From NCBI GenBank assembly GCA_003538135.1, contig DPOR01000013.1:193926-257925 (forward strand): 64,000 nucleotides of DNA, in the 5' to 3' direction. Shown here in pieces: positions 49,370 to 58,377 of the stretch. Below the pieces are notes generated by a model that did no database searches, was not told the origin of the DNA, and worked only from the letters and a program-made list of their open reading frames with translations. Origin of the DNA: Oscillospiraceae bacterium. GTDB lineage: Bacteria; Bacillota; Clostridia; Oscillospirales; Acutalibacteraceae. Numbering within the stretch: position 1 is the first letter of the stretch; every line of letters begins with the position of its first letter. The position numbers and the translations under genes are program-made.

Positions 49370-49521
49370 AACCTAATCACCGCTTATGCGTAAAATATAT
49401 TATGGAGAAATTATCACAATTTTGTCGTAAAAGCAATAGAAAAAGCCGATTTTTGTAAAATCAGCACAAAAATGTTTGTGAATATTGCACAAGAGAAATA
49501 GCGCCGAAGCCGTGCACAAAT

Positions 49522-49560
49522 AAAAAAGCTGCGCCCGAGCTCAAAAGAGCCGGACACAGC
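49522..49560 (-). terminator. Terminator of the coaX-ECF transcript
   Basis: A long imperfect stem, minus-strand GCTGTGTCCGGCTC pairing with GAGCTCGGGCGCAGC around a TTTT loop, followed by six T residues. Confidence 0.8.
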
Positions 49561-49575
49561 CAAGTACCTTGAGTG

Positions 49576-50205
49576 TTAAATTTTCATCTTTTTCATAGCA
49601 ACCGAAAGCGCCTTGCAAAGCGCTGTTCCGAGAACGGCGCAGGTGGCCGCCTCGATAAGTCCGTTGATTCCGACAAACGCTGCGGCAAAGGCAAAAACAT
49701 TTGTCGCGCCGAAGGTCTCCTTGAGCTGAAGGATTATCGGAGCGTCGCTGAACAGAAGAAGCAAAGTAGAAGTGAACAGCACCGTATTGAGTATAGGACC
49801 CGATATGCTCGCTACAAGATACTGCACAAAGCTTGTTTTATCCTTCGAAGCAACAGCCTTGAAGATAAGCGCGGTCAGCCAGCCCATAAGAATTCTGGGC
49901 ACAATGCAGACGATTGCGGTGCGCAGGGGACTGACGCTGAAAAGCGCAACGCCGAACGTGCTCATTCCGAAGCACTGGATAAAGCTTGTTATTCCGAATA
50001 CCGCGCCTAAAAATGCTCCGCCGGCCGGGCCGAGAAGAACGGCGCCGATAACTATCGGTACGGGGATGAACGTTATCTCGATGGCTCCGGACTTGAGATA
50101 ACCGAGCGGCGTGAACGCCATGACGATTATCAGCGCGGTGAGCAGTGCCGTGAGCACGAGACGCACGAGTTTTTGCCGCGATGCGGCAGACGATGTTTTT
50201 GACAT
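49576..50205 (-). CDS. ECF transporter S component, probable pantothenate (PanT-like)
   Basis: A 209-residue membrane protein with about six helices (TALLTALIIVMAFTPLGYL, VIGAVLLGPAGGAFLGAVFG, LRTAIVCIVPRILMGW). This is the substrate-binding subunit of an energy-coupling-factor transporter; the shared EcfAA'T module lies elsewhere. It follows coaX by 90 bases, so pantothenate is the most likely ligand; that assignment rests on context. GGAGGAAAAAATC precedes the ATG. Confidence 0.85.
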   Translation of the reverse strand: MSKTSSAASRQKLVRLVLTALLTALIIVMAFTPLGYLKSGAIEITFIPVPIVIGAVLLGPAGGAFLGAVFGITSFIQCFGMSTFGVALFSVSPLRTAIVCIVPRILMGWLTALIFKAVASKDKTSFVQYLVASISGPILNTVLFTSTLLLLFSDAPIILQLKETFGATNVFAFAAAFVGINGLIEAATCAVLGTALCKALSVAMKKMKI

Positions 50206-50295
50206 GATTTTTTCCTCCTTGCTGTTGCTCCTTTAAGGATGCAGCGCAAATTTTTGAGTCTATATCAAAAGCATTGCTTTTAATATGCGGTTTTA

Positions 50296-51066
50296 TTATT
50301 TTCTGTTTTTTTCGTATATTATACGAAGTCCCTTGAGAATAAGCTCGGGGTCATAGATCATCTGATGGTTGCAGCTTTTGATTATCTCGCCCGAAAGGCC
50401 GCCCGTTGCAACAAAGGATTTGACTTTTTTGCCGAGCTCCCGTTCCATTCTGTCGCAGAGTCCGTCGAGCATGGCGGCGGTGCCGAAAACGACACCCGAC
50501 TGCATACAGTCTATCGAATTTGTCCCTATGGCCTTTTTGGGTGTGGAAAGGCTTATTGCCGGGAGCTGAGAAGTTCTTGCGGAGAGCGCCTCGAGCGAAA
50601 TGCCGACCCCGGGAGCTATGGCGCAGCCGCAGAAGGCTCCGTTTTCGTCTATGACATTGATTTTTGTGGCGGTTCCGAGGTCAATGACAAAGCATGGCAG
50701 CTCATAGAGATTGGCTGCCGCCACCGAAGCGGCAACGAGGTCGGCGCCCGCCTGCGACGGGTCGTCCGCCAGAATGTTAATGCCTGTTTTAACTCCGGGG
50801 CCGAGCACGACGGGGTCATTCCCGGTTATGCGCTTTGCCGCATGGGCGACAGCGCCGGTGAGCTCCGGAACAACGGAGCTTATAGCGCAGCCGCTGAATT
50901 GGTCGAAAGCATAGCCGTGGAGGTCAAAAATGCTCTTGAGCTCAATGGCGTACTGATCCTCCGTGCGCGAGCGGTCTGTGGCTAGTCTCGCAACAAACTT
51001 CAGCTCTTCGCCGCTGTATGCGCCGATAGTTAAATTGGTGTTGCCTATGTCAACAGTCAGGAGCAA
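50296..51066 (-). CDS. coaX: Type III pantothenate kinase
   Basis: A 256-residue CoaX: phosphate loop VDIGNTNLTIG, PGVKTGINILADDPSQAGADL, DLGTATKINVID and GCAIAPGVGISLEAL. It phosphorylates pantothenate in the first step of coenzyme A synthesis and, unlike type I enzymes, is not feedback-inhibited. I choose TTG at 51066, giving MLLTVDIGNT as in homologues, because AGAGG is eight bases upstream; GTG at 51075 touches that site. A promoter lies at 51103-51131. Confidence 0.94.
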   Translation of the reverse strand: MLLTVDIGNTNLTIGAYSGEELKFVARLATDRSRTEDQYAIELKSIFDLHGYAFDQFSGCAISSVVPELTGAVAHAAKRITGNDPVVLGPGVKTGINILADDPSQAGADLVAASVAAANLYELPCFVIDLGTATKINVIDENGAFCGCAIAPGVGISLEALSARTSQLPAISLSTPKKAIGTNSIDCMQSGVVFGTAAMLDGLCDRMERELGKKVKSFVATGGLSGEIIKSCNHQMIYDPELILKGLRIIYEKNRK

Positions 51067-51102
51067 TGCGATCACCTCTCGGAAAGCGTTTGAACTTCTT
51101 TA

Positions 51103-51131
51103 ATTATACACTATAAAGTTAAAAAAAGCAA
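51103..51131 (-). promoter_or_regulatory. SigA promoter for coaX
   Basis: On the minus strand TTGCTT and TATAAT are separated by 17 bp, 37 bases before the TTG start. Confidence 0.78.
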
Positions 51132-51151
51132 ACTTATAATAAATTTCACTG

Positions 51152-51180
51152 TTTATTTTCCCGCTGCATTATGGTATAAT
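51152..51180 (+). promoter_or_regulatory. SigA promoter for the radical SAM operon
   Basis: TTTATT and TATAAT with 17 bp between; TGG extends the -10. It is divergent from the coaX promoter. Confidence 0.7.
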
Positions 51181-51207
51181 TATTCAAAGAAAGGAATGAG
51201 AACCGTT

Positions 51208-52086
51208 ATGCTGTGTACGCTGTGCCCGAGGCGCTGCGGTGTTGACCGCGATGTCAAGCAGGGATATTGTCTGAGTCCGAGTACCGTAAGGCTCGCGCGG
51301 GCGGCGCTGCATTTTTGGGAGGAGCCGTGTATCAGCGGCACAAACGGCTCGGGCACCGTGTTCTTCTGCGGCTGCAATCTCAGGTGCGTGTATTGCCAAA
51401 ACAGCGAGATAAGCGGCGGAGAAGCTGGCATTCCGATGAGCGACGACGAGGTCATGCAAACCTTTGACAGGCTCATTGAAAAGGGTGCACACAATCTGAA
51501 TCTTGTCACCCCGACTCATTATGCCGATTCCGTGGCGCGGATACTCGAAAAATACCGTTCGCCCGTGCCGGTTGTATATAACTGCGGGGGCTATGAATCG
51601 TTAGATACGCTCAAAATGCTTGAGGGGCTTGTCGATATATATCTGCCTGATTTCAAATACGCCGACTCCGCTCTTGCGTCGGAATATTCCAACGCGCCCG
51701 ATTATTTTGAGCGCGCGGGCGAGGCGATAAAAGAGATGAACCGCCAGGTCGGAGTGCTGAAGCTCAACGATGACGGCATAGCCGAACGGGGACTAATTGT
51801 GCGCCACCTCGTGCTTCCGGGGGCTGTTTCAAATACTAAGAAAGTACTTCGCTGGATAAAGGAAACCCTGCCCGAGGGAACGGTGGTCAGCCTGATGAGT
51901 CAGTATACGCCCTGCGCCAAGGCTGCCGAGCATCCGCCTCTTGACAGGCGCATTTCAAAATACGAATACGAGATAGCGCTCAATACGATGATCGAGCTCG
52001 GCTTTGACAACGGCTATGTGCAGAGCCGCCGCTCGGCACAAAAAGATTTTATTCCGGATTTTCAGTCCCTTGAGGGGCTTATATAA
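51208..52086 (+). CDS. Radical SAM protein, PflX-like (COG1313)
   Basis: A 292-residue radical SAM enzyme. The N-terminal CTLCPRRCGVDR is typical of the PflX-like family; the SAM cluster motif is CGCNLRCVYCQN. The function of PflX proteins is unknown; they resemble pyruvate formate-lyase activases. The start is uncertain: the ATG at 51208 gives MLCTLCPRRCG and is 12 bases from AAAGGA, while an ATG at 51196 abuts that site. It heads a plus-strand run with proC, an isomerase and a glucosidase. Confidence 0.88.
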   Translation: MLCTLCPRRCGVDRDVKQGYCLSPSTVRLARAALHFWEEPCISGTNGSGTVFFCGCNLRCVYCQNSEISGGEAGIPMSDDEVMQTFDRLIEKGAHNLNLVTPTHYADSVARILEKYRSPVPVVYNCGGYESLDTLKMLEGLVDIYLPDFKYADSALASEYSNAPDYFERAGEAIKEMNRQVGVLKLNDDGIAERGLIVRHLVLPGAVSNTKKVLRWIKETLPEGTVVSLMSQYTPCAKAAEHPPLDRRISKYEYEIALNTMIELGFDNGYVQSRRSAQKDFIPDFQSLEGLI

Positions 52087-52118
52087 ATTTAATTTGTTGA
52101 CCGAAGGGAAGGTTTAAT

Positions 52119-52922
52119 ATGACAGGTTTTATCGGAGCGGGCAATATGGCAAACGCCATTATAAAAGGGATGGTATCGTCCGGTGCCCAAGAGGGCAAGG
52201 ATATAGCGGTCTACGATATTCACCCCGAAAAGCGCGAAAAGGCCGCAGCGGATTACGGAGTCAATGCGATGTCGAGCCTTGAGGAGCTTGTGAGCGAATG
52301 CAGCGAGATAGTTGTTGCAATAAAGCCCTACGGTTTTGAAAAGCTGCTCGGCGGACTTGATTCTCTGCTGAAAGAACGCGACCCGCTTATAATTTCCATA
52401 GCTGCCGGCAAGACCATTGATACTATTTCATCATATCTCAGCTATGAACCCGCACTTGTGCGCGTCATGCCGAATATAAACGCCACGATAGGCGCATCCA
52501 TGAGCGCATACTGCGCGAACGGACGAGTCAGCGCGGAACAGAAAGCATTTGTTGCAAAACTGTGCTCGTCTATCGGCGAAGCGGTCGAGCTCGACGAAAA
52601 ATTCTTCTCTGCGTTCGGCGTTATCGGAGGCGCAGCGCCCGCGTTCGCCTATATGTTTATCGACGAGCTTGCGCGCGGCGGAGTGAAAATCGGCATGAAC
52701 AAGCAGGTTGCTCTGAAGGTTGCGGCTCAGACCGTGCTCGGCAGCGCAAAGATGATAGCGGAGAGCGGGGAGCACCCCTATGCGCTTGTAGATAAAGTCT
52801 GCTCGCCCGGCGGAACAACTGTCGAGGGCGTTGCGGCGCTCAACGAAAACGGCTTCGCAAATGCCGTTATGCAGGCTGTGACGGCGGCATACGAAAAGGA
52901 TTTGAAGCTCTCCGGCAAATAA
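52119..52922 (+). CDS. proC: Pyrroline-5-carboxylate reductase
   Basis: A 267-residue ProC: Rossmann motif GFIGAGNMANAIIKG, VRVMPNINATIGASM and the C-terminal signature ALVDKVCSPGGTTVEGV. It reduces pyrroline-5-carboxylate to proline with NAD(P)H. GGGAAGG precedes the ATG. It lies 32 bases after the radical SAM gene and 47 bases before the isomerase, so co-transcription is likely. Confidence 0.95.
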   Translation: MTGFIGAGNMANAIIKGMVSSGAQEGKDIAVYDIHPEKREKAAADYGVNAMSSLEELVSECSEIVVAIKPYGFEKLLGGLDSLLKERDPLIISIAAGKTIDTISSYLSYEPALVRVMPNINATIGASMSAYCANGRVSAEQKAFVAKLCSSIGEAVELDEKFFSAFGVIGGAAPAFAYMFIDELARGGVKIGMNKQVALKVAAQTVLGSAKMIAESGEHPYALVDKVCSPGGTTVEGVAALNENGFANAVMQAVTAAYEKDLKLSGK

Positions 52923-52969
52923 GATGCGGAGAGGATGAATATATCAATAATTGTACGGAGGTATAAACA

Positions 52970-53797
52970 ATGTCATTACCGGTAGCACTTCAACTTTACA
53001 GCGTCAGGGATGAGCTTGAAGCGGATTTTGAGGGCACGATAGCGAAAGTCAAGGAATTCGGCTATGACGGAGTCGAATTTGCGGGACTTTACGGCAGGAG
53101 TGCGGAGCAGGTCAGAAAGATACTTGCCGATGCGGGACTTACTCCAGTTTCGGCTCATGTTCCGCTCGATGAGCTGCTCGGAGACACGCAGACGGTAGTT
53201 GCAACCTATAAGGAAATAGGCTGCAAATATATCGCCGTGCCCTATCTTCCGGAGGACAGACGACCCGGAACAGAGGGCTTTGACCGCACGATAGAGGACA
53301 TAAAGAAAATTGCCGATGTCTGCAACGCGCAGGGGGTTCGGCTGCTCTATCATAACCACGATTTCGAGTTCAAAAAGCTTGACGGCAAATATGCGCTCGA
53401 CATTCTCTATTCGGAGATTTCCGCCGACAGACTCGAGACGGAGATTGACACCTGCTGGGTCGGAGTCGCAGGAGAGGATCCCGCCGCATATGTTCTCAAA
53501 TACAGCGGCAGAGCGCCCGTTGTTCATCTCAAGGATTATCATATGCAGGGCAAGGAGAAGCCTAAAAAGCTCTATGAGCTTATCGGCATAGAGGATGACG
53601 GCGAGAGCGCGTCGGAAGAGGCTTTCGGCTTCAGACCCGTCGGCTACGGCGTTCAGAATATGCCCGCTATACTCGACGCGTCCGTAAAGGCAGGCGCTGA
53701 GTGGGTGGTCGTCGAGCAGGACAGACCCGCACCCGGAGACACGCCGATTAATTCAGTAAAGCTCAGCCGCGAGTATCTCAAAACGCTCGGCTGGTAA
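52970..53797 (+). CDS. Sugar phosphate isomerase/epimerase (xylose isomerase-like TIM barrel)
   Basis: A 275-residue AP-endonuclease-2-fold protein: LQLYSVRDELEADFEGTI, LLYHNHDFEF, ETEIDTCWV and VHLKDYHM give the metal-site Glu, Asp and His residues, with a late Glu in VVVEQD. Members interconvert sugars, keto acids or inositol intermediates; the substrate is unknown. Its neighbour, a GH13 glucosidase 30 bases downstream, suggests carbohydrate metabolism. GGAGG lies eight bases before the ATG. Confidence 0.9.
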   Translation: MSLPVALQLYSVRDELEADFEGTIAKVKEFGYDGVEFAGLYGRSAEQVRKILADAGLTPVSAHVPLDELLGDTQTVVATYKEIGCKYIAVPYLPEDRRPGTEGFDRTIEDIKKIADVCNAQGVRLLYHNHDFEFKKLDGKYALDILYSEISADRLETEIDTCWVGVAGEDPAAYVLKYSGRAPVVHLKDYHMQGKEKPKKLYELIGIEDDGESASEEAFGFRPVGYGVQNMPAILDASVKAGAEWVVVEQDRPAPGDTPINSVKLSREYLKTLGW

Positions 53798-53827
53798 ATA
53801 AAATAAAAAAGAAGGAAGGTACGGAAT

Positions 53828-55501
53828 ATGAGCATAAATAAGTGCTGGTATAAGGAAATGGCCGTATATCAGATATGGCCGAGAAGCTTCTGCGACGGAA
53901 ACGGCGACGGCATCGGCGATATCAAGGGAATTATGTCAAAGCTCGATTACATAAAGAGCCTCGGCGTTGACGCCATTTGGTTCTCTCCGCTCTATAAGTC
54001 CCCCCAGGAGGATATGGGCTACGACATAGCCGATTACAGGGACATTGCCGAGGAGTACGGCACTCTTGATGAGTTCAAAGAGCTGCTTGAGGCCATTCAC
54101 GCAAGGGGCATGAAGGTCATAATGGATCTTGTCATAAACCACACCTCGAATCAGCATCGGTGGTTTATTGAGAGCATGAAGAGCAAGGATAATCCATATC
54201 ACGATTATTATTTCTGGCGCGATGGCAAAAAGGGCGGCAAGAAGCCTCCGAACAACTGGCTTTCGACCTTCTCGGGTCCCGCGTGGAAGTATAACGAGAA
54301 TCTCAATCAGTATTATCTGCATCTCTTTGCCGAGGGTCAGCCCGACCTCAATATGGATAACCCCAAGGTGCGCGAGGAGATAAAGGATATCATGCGCTTC
54401 TGGCTCGATATGGGCGTTGACGGATTCCGCGAGGACGTTATCACCTTCATATCCAAGGCCGAGGGTCTGCCCAACGGCTTCCCGCTGCCTGTCGCCACGG
54501 GCATTGAGCATTACAAGAGCGGGCCGCATCTTCAGGAATATCTCGGTGAGTTCAGAAAGGTGCTCGATGAATATGACTGCATGACGGTCGGCGAAGCGCC
54601 CATGATGACCCCGAAAACCGCCATGAGGTTCATCGCGGAGGACAAGAATCAGAAGCTCAATATGATGTTCCACTTCCAGCATATGGAAGCCGACTGCATG
54701 TTCTACAGCTGGATAAGAGCGCCGTTCAGCCTCAGAAAGCTCAAGAATGTATATAACAACTGGCAGACAAAGCTCTACGGTAAGGCATGGAATACACTCT
54801 ATATCGAGAACCATGACCAACCGCGAATCATAAACAGATACGGCAACCCGAAATTCAGAGTCGAGAGCGGAAAGATGCTCGCAACGATGTATATCTGCCA
54901 GAGCGGCACGCCGTTTATCTATCAGGGTCAGGAAATAGGTATGCTTAATATCGGTCTGCCCGAGATTGAAATGTATGAGGATGTCTCCACGCAGAACGCC
55001 TATCACACCATGCGTCACATGGGCTTCAGCCACAATACGGTCATGAAGATTGCAAAATATGCGTCGCGTGACAATGCGAGAACACCCGTACAGTGGAGCG
55101 CGGAAAAGAACGCCGGCTTCACCACCGCCGACAAGCCGTGGTTCTATATAAACGAGAACTACAAGGAAATAAATGTCGAGGCGGCGGAGAAGGACGAAAA
55201 CTCCATTCTGCATTATTACAGAAAGCTGCTCAAGCTCCGCAAGGAGAATCCCATTATAATCTACGGTGATTTCAAGCTGCACAATAAGCTCAGCAGAAAG
55301 CTTTTCGTCTATGAGCGCAGCTATGAGGGACAGAGAATGCTGGTTATAAACTCGTTCTCCGAAAAGCGCGTGAACTTCAAAGCTCCCGCAGACTTCGACA
55401 TCACAAAGGCCGAGCTGTTAATCTCAAACTACGATTGCAAGAGTAAGTCAAACAATATTGAGCTTCGCCCCTATGAGTCGAGAGTCTATCTCATAAAATA
55501 A
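53828..55501 (+). CDS. GH13 alpha-glucosidase (oligo-1,6-glucosidase-like)
   Basis: A 557-residue cytoplasmic glycoside hydrolase with all GH13 blocks: DLVINHTS (I), GFREDVI with the Asp nucleophile (II), VGEAP with the acid Glu (III) and ENHDQPR (IV). QPDLNMDNP and the sequence between blocks I and II suit oligo-1,6-glucosidase, dextran glucosidase or trehalose-6-phosphate hydrolase. No signal peptide is present, so it acts on imported oligosaccharides. Last gene of the plus-strand run, followed by a terminator. Confidence 0.93.
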   Translation: MSINKCWYKEMAVYQIWPRSFCDGNGDGIGDIKGIMSKLDYIKSLGVDAIWFSPLYKSPQEDMGYDIADYRDIAEEYGTLDEFKELLEAIHARGMKVIMDLVINHTSNQHRWFIESMKSKDNPYHDYYFWRDGKKGGKKPPNNWLSTFSGPAWKYNENLNQYYLHLFAEGQPDLNMDNPKVREEIKDIMRFWLDMGVDGFREDVITFISKAEGLPNGFPLPVATGIEHYKSGPHLQEYLGEFRKVLDEYDCMTVGEAPMMTPKTAMRFIAEDKNQKLNMMFHFQHMEADCMFYSWIRAPFSLRKLKNVYNNWQTKLYGKAWNTLYIENHDQPRIINRYGNPKFRVESGKMLATMYICQSGTPFIYQGQEIGMLNIGLPEIEMYEDVSTQNAYHTMRHMGFSHNTVMKIAKYASRDNARTPVQWSAEKNAGFTTADKPWFYINENYKEINVEAAEKDENSILHYYRKLLKLRKENPIIIYGDFKLHNKLSRKLFVYERSYEGQRMLVINSFSEKRVNFKAPADFDITKAELLISNYDCKSKSNNIELRPYESRVYLIK

Positions 55502-55506
55502 AGCAA

Positions 55507-55539
55507 AAAATCCGCTGCCTGAAAAAGACAGCGGATTTT
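55507..55539. terminator. Bidirectional terminator
   Basis: Eleven-pair stem AAAATCCGCTG/CAGCGGATTTT with an eleven-base loop between the convergent glucosidase and radical SAM genes. Confidence 0.92.
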
Positions 55540-55549
55540 CTTATACTGC

Positions 55550-56155
55550 TCAGTTTTCTTTTGTTCTCACGCGCAGGGGAATGCCCATTTTGTCGGCGAT
55601 TTTTTGACATTCTTCTATCTCTTCCGGGGTTATAACATCAACTACCGAGAACTTGACCGTCGGGATATACTTTTTGCATTCCTCGGCAAATCTCAGAATC
55701 TCTTCGAAAGAGCGGGCGCCGTATTTCGGTCTTGATATCTCGTTGTAACGCTCCGCATTGGGTGCGTTGAGGCTTATCGAAACAGTGTCGGTGAACTCGG
55801 CGAGTGCCGGCACGGTATCTTTTTCGTTGACGAGGTTTCCCAAGCCGTTAGTGTTGATGCGAACTTTTATGTCGGGGTACTTGCGCTTTATGAGCTTTCC
55901 CGCCATGACGAGATTGTCAAACGCGCACAGCGGCTCGCCGTAGCCGCAGAACGTGACCTCGGGGAAGCCCGAGAAGTCAAAGCTTTCAATTGCCGCGGTG
56001 ATTTCTTCCGCCGTGGGGTCGGACTTGTGCCAAAGGGTGTTCGCCGAGCCGAGTCCGTCCGCGTTTGAACGTATGCAGAATGTGCAGCTGCACGGACAGC
56101 GGTTGGTTAAGTTGAGATAAACTTTGTTTCTGTAGGTGTAAATTATATCAGCCAA
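55550..56155 (-). CDS. Radical SAM protein, TatD-associated type
   Basis: A 201-residue short radical SAM protein. The cluster motif is CPCSCTFCIR, preceded by YRNKVYLNLTNR and followed by LWHKSDPTAEEI and TFCGYGEPL, the features of the small TatD-linked radical SAM family. Its reaction is unknown. I choose TTG at 56155, eight bases after GAGGAGG and 13 bases after the ECF gene; longer in-frame versions would run into that gene. No tatD gene is visible here. Confidence 0.86.
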   Translation of the reverse strand: MADIIYTYRNKVYLNLTNRCPCSCTFCIRSNADGLGSANTLWHKSDPTAEEITAAIESFDFSGFPEVTFCGYGEPLCAFDNLVMAGKLIKRKYPDIKVRINTNGLGNLVNEKDTVPALAEFTDTVSISLNAPNAERYNEISRPKYGARSFEEILRFAEECKKYIPTVKFSVVDVITPEEIEECQKIADKMGIPLRVRTKEN

Positions 56156-56168
56156 GATTGCTGCCTCC

Positions 56169-56678
56169 TCATTTGAGAATCTTTTTCTTGAAGCCTGCGG
56201 CGTCAAGCGCAAGACCGAAGATGATATATATTGCGGCGTTTGCGGCAATCTGAATAATATTCGGGATAACCGCCGCGAAAGCTCCCCATGCGCCGAAGAG
56301 GATCTTATCGGCGAGATAGTAGCCGACGCAAGTGACTACGAGCGCGGGAATGAGGGCGATAAGATTGCGCGAGTTTATTATCTTGTCCTTTTTCGAAGTG
56401 AACGGCAGGACGATAACGGACTTTATTATAACCGTTGCAATGACCCATATGGGCGCAGTCAGGGCGTCCGCAAGTCCGGCGCCGACAGCCGCCGCAACTA
56501 TTGCGTAGGGCAGGGGCAGGAGAGAGGCCGCAAGGAAAATGAAAGAATCGCCGAGGTGTATATATCCGTTACCGGCGGGAATGCGAAGAACATACGCGGT
56601 AAAAACGGTTATCATAGCCGCAAAAAGTGCCGCCATAACGACATAAATGAGCTGCTTGCTGGTTTTTTTCTTTTCCAT
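56169..56678 (-). CDS. ECF-type transporter S component (TIGR04002-like)
   Basis: A 169-residue membrane protein with five or six helices: LIYVVMAALFAAMITVFTAYV, then IHLGDSFIFLAASLLPLPYA and AVGAGLADALTAP, the pattern of small ECF substrate-binding subunits. The ligand cannot be told from sequence; a vitamin or precursor is likely. It precedes the radical SAM gene by 13 bases. The 5-prime leader holds a hairpin near 56775-56799 but no riboswitch that I recognise. Confidence 0.84.
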   Translation of the reverse strand: MEKKKTSKQLIYVVMAALFAAMITVFTAYVLRIPAGNGYIHLGDSFIFLAASLLPLPYAIVAAAVGAGLADALTAPIWVIATVIIKSVIVLPFTSKKDKIINSRNLIALIPALVVTCVGYYLADKILFGAWGAFAAVIPNIIQIAANAAIYIIFGLALDAAGFKKKILK

Positions 56679-56886
56679 AGGTTTAATCCTCCGGGTTTGA
56701 TATTATCATTGATACTAACACCGATGAGTGCTTTTAATTTTGTTAAAAAGAAATACAACGACAAAAAATCATGAATTTGCCGGAAAGGCGAATTTTTGTT
56801 TAAATACGGCTTGCAAAGCAAAAAAATTAGCGCATATCTTTCAATGCGTAGTTTGTGGATTTTTTGTGAATTGTTGCCCGCGGGTG

Positions 56887-56916
56887 TTGAAAAGCTTGTA
56901 TAATATATGCTATAAT
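56887..56916 (+). promoter_or_regulatory. SigA promoter for the lipoprotein-two-component operon
   Basis: TTGAAA and TATAAT separated by 18 bp; TGC extends the -10, 36 bases before the start codon. Confidence 0.8.
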
Positions 56917-56952
56917 ATCACGATGAAAAATAGGCTTTAAGCGGAGAGGAGA

Positions 56953-58377
56953 ATGGCGTTGAAAAGACGGCTGATTGCGTCGGTAATTATGCTTTGCCTG
57001 CTTGCTGCGGCATTTACGGGCTGCAGCGGCGCGAAAATGAAATCGCCTATGGGTCTTATGCGCCCTCCGCTTTCCGCAGGCGTTGACAGTGAGCTTAAAA
57101 GCGCGTTTCTTGCCGCCGCCACGGGAAAAGGAAAGGCCGCTTCTTCTTCGGATATCTCTTTGATATCTCCGCTTTCGGGCGATTACCGCTCCGCTTTTGT
57201 GCTCCATGATATCGACAATGACGGGGTTGATGAGGCTCTGGTATTTTATAAGCTCGAAAACGAGCCGTCAAAGGAGCATATGAACGTGCTTGACAACGTA
57301 AACGGCAAATGGGTCTCCGTGGGCGACTTTTCGGGCACGGGCACCGGTGTCAACTTTGTCAGATTCGTTCAGATGACGGAGACGGGATATCCCGCTATAC
57401 TCGTTTCGCAGAGCCTTTACGAAAACGATTCGAGCAAAATACTTTCCGTCTATGTCTGCACGGGGACGGAGGAGAAGCTCACTGTAAAAAATGTCTGTAC
57501 CGAAGTGTACTCCATTATGGAAAATATTGATGTCGATTCCGACGGTCAGCTCGATATATTCCTCATTCAGCAGGATTTGACAAACAACAATTCACCGCGC
57601 TCTACGGCAAAGGTCTTCAAGATGAACGCCTCCGGTACGCTCGATGAATTCGGAACGGCAAGGCTTGACGGCGGAATCAGCAAGTATTGCTCGATACAGA
57701 CGGACAAGGTCAGCGCTTCGTCGCCGCTGAGAATCTATGTTGACGCAATAAAGGGCGATGCTCAGGCTATAACCGAGGTGCTTTATTGGAGCACTTCAAG
57801 CAAGTCGCTTGTGACGCCGATGTTCAGCCTTGACACGCAGTCAAATATGTTTACCGCGCGCTCCGAGCTGCTCGCTTCGCAGGACTATGACGGAGACGGA
57901 ATAATCGAAATACCGAGCCAGCGCCCGCTGATGGGCAGCAGAAAATACGAATCGCCGAAGAATCTTTATGCGCAAATGAATGTCACAAGCTGGATCGAGG
58001 TTCACTCGTCAAAGGACTTTCAATTTACCGAAACGCTCGTCAATGCCGCCGATTCGTATATACTCGATTTTAAGCCCCTCGAAAACATCATGGGTGAGTT
58101 TACCGTGTATTCCTACATCAATACGCGCACATGGGTTTTCAAGGAATACAGCGCAAGATATGAAACCGCGGGCGAGGACCTTTTCGCCATAATCTGCACA
58201 ACCAAAGACAGCGCCAATAAAAACGGAGTAAACCCCGAGAATTATCTTATAGAGAACGACGACGGGACGGTCATTTATTTTGAAGCCCGCGAAAAGGGCG
58301 CAAAGGCAGGTATAACCGTAAAATCGATAAAACCGTGCATCAAAGTATTCAAGGATAAGGAGCTGGTGTCGAAATGA
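56953..58377 (+). CDS. Lipoprotein with Asp-rich calcium-loop-like repeats
   Basis: A 474-residue lipoprotein; the signal sequence ends in the lipobox AAAFTGC, so Cys24 should be lipidated. Three loops rich in acidic residues recur: DIDNDGVDEALVF, DVDSDGQLDIFLI and DYDGDGIIEIPS, similar to FG-GAP/VCBS calcium loops in beta-propellers. Its stop codon overlaps the start of the response regulator gene (ATGA), so it is probably an extracytoplasmic partner of this two-component system. A TTG at 56959 is an alternative start. Function unknown. Confidence 0.83.
   Translation: MALKRRLIASVIMLCLLAAAFTGCSGAKMKSPMGLMRPPLSAGVDSELKSAFLAAATGKGKAASSSDISLISPLSGDYRSAFVLHDIDNDGVDEALVFYKLENEPSKEHMNVLDNVNGKWVSVGDFSGTGTGVNFVRFVQMTETGYPAILVSQSLYENDSSKILSVYVCTGTEEKLTVKNVCTEVYSIMENIDVDSDGQLDIFLIQQDLTNNNSPRSTAKVFKMNASGTLDEFGTARLDGGISKYCSIQTDKVSASSPLRIYVDAIKGDAQAITEVLYWSTSSKSLVTPMFSLDTQSNMFTARSELLASQDYDGDGIIEIPSQRPLMGSRKYESPKNLYAQMNVTSWIEVHSSKDFQFTETLVNAADSYILDFKPLENIMGEFTVYSYINTRTWVFKEYSARYETAGEDLFAIICTTKDSANKNGVNPENYLIENDDGTVIYFEAREKGAKAGITVKSIKPCIKVFKDKELVSK

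Noticed and set aside
53936..55282. A 448-codon minus-strand open frame opposite the GH13 gene.
   Set aside because: The plus-strand gene has all GH13 catalytic blocks; the antisense frame shows no family motif.
56679..56886. Possible riboswitch in the leader of the ECF S-component gene.
   Set aside because: There is a hairpin near 56775-56799, but I found no thi-box, RFN, preQ1 or other conserved core.
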